From: an uncultured Caulobacteraceae bacterium
Lineage (GTDB): Bacteria; Pseudomonadota; Alphaproteobacteria; Caulobacterales; Caulobacteraceae
DNA length: 5,367 bases
NCBI GenBank assembly: GCA_937910255.1
Contig: CALEOQ010000200.1
Location: 1-5,367 of the forward strand
Direction of reading: 5' to 3'
Shown piece after piece: positions 5,272 through 5,367 of this stretch. The notes beneath the pieces were generated by a model, which was not told the origin of the DNA, ran no database searches, and saw only the letters and a program-made list of their open reading frames with translations. The position numbers were made by a program, and so were the translations under genes. Within the stretch, counting starts at the first letter, position 1. Each line of letters opens with the position of its first letter.

Positions 5272-5367
5272 ACATAGGAAAAGCACACGTCGGAACTGCA
5301 GACACGTGATCAGAACAGCACACGTCTGACCTTTGATAAAGAGAATACATCGCATCCAGACTTCTGT
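5272..5367. other. Degraded Illumina adapter copies (contamination)
   Basis: Positions 5272-5305 align without gaps to the 34-base TruSeq index read adapter (ends GTCTGAACTCCAGTCAC) with about six mismatches; AGCACACGTC is exact. Six bases (GTGATC) follow where an index would be. A second partial adapter copy then runs about 5308-5331 (AGCACACGTCTGA exact). The last 20 bases (ATCGCATCC...CTTCTGT) loosely resemble the reverse complement of P7. The mismatches fit low-quality read ends. The insert therefore ends at about 5271, and the reading frame seen beyond it (through CAFPMYS) is not protein. Confidence 0.9.

Noticed and set aside
3764..5329. 521-codon plus-strand open frame
   Set aside because: It is the antisense shadow of queC and divL in GC-rich DNA. 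It crosses the junction and runs into adapter, has no recognisable domain, and the minus-strand frames carry clear family motifs.
1..5367. CRISPR array, tRNA, rRNA, insertion sequence or defence system
   Set aside because: No direct-repeat array, tRNA-like cloverleaf, transposase motif or terminal repeats were seen on either strand. The content is ordinary housekeeping genes plus technical sequence.

Overview
No new biological system is visible in this window. It looks like a complete assembled contig from a GC-rich alphaproteobacterium, with Illumina library adapter still attached at both ends (1-123 and about 5272-5367). The interior 124 to about 4360 is coherent chromosomal sequence. Its gene content (aroC, a CheY-like regulator with an arginine-rich tail, glycine-rich small lipoprotein, queD/queE/queC) suggests Caulobacterales, for example a Caulobacter or Phenylobacterium relative. 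That placement comes from protein resemblance recalled from memory, not from a search.

Layout, left to right. The C-terminal end of a DnaJ-type chaperone (124-275, +) meets a small exported PepSY-like protein (276-539, -) with the two stop codons touching. The chorismate synthase gene aroC (649-1767, +) diverges from that gene. A 135-bp gap holds a plausible sigma70-type promoter and a small hairpin. It is followed by a single-domain response regulator (1903-2415, +) with a TTG start, then a 70-residue glycine-zipper lipoprotein candidate (2486-2698, +). This converges, 2 bp apart, on a leftward queuosine-precursor operon: queC, queE, queD (4372 down to 2701). queC and queE overlap by four bases (GTGA).

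The three que genes act in series towards preQ0. QueD makes 6-carboxytetrahydropterin, QueE (radical SAM) makes 7-carboxy-7-deazaguanine, and QueC makes preQ0. QueD has Tyr where the family has its catalytic Cys. QueC lacks its N-terminal ATP-binding SGGxDS segment.

The right quarter (about 4480-5269, -) is a fragment of a DivL-like PAS kinase with Tyr at the phosphoacceptor position. It is cut at one end by adapter and at the other by an abrupt transition into the broken start of queC. Its wording looks more sphingomonad-like than Caulobacter-like. Since both genes are truncated at the same place and adapters remain in the contig, an assembly or library chimera is the simplest reading, with a real rearrangement as the alternative.
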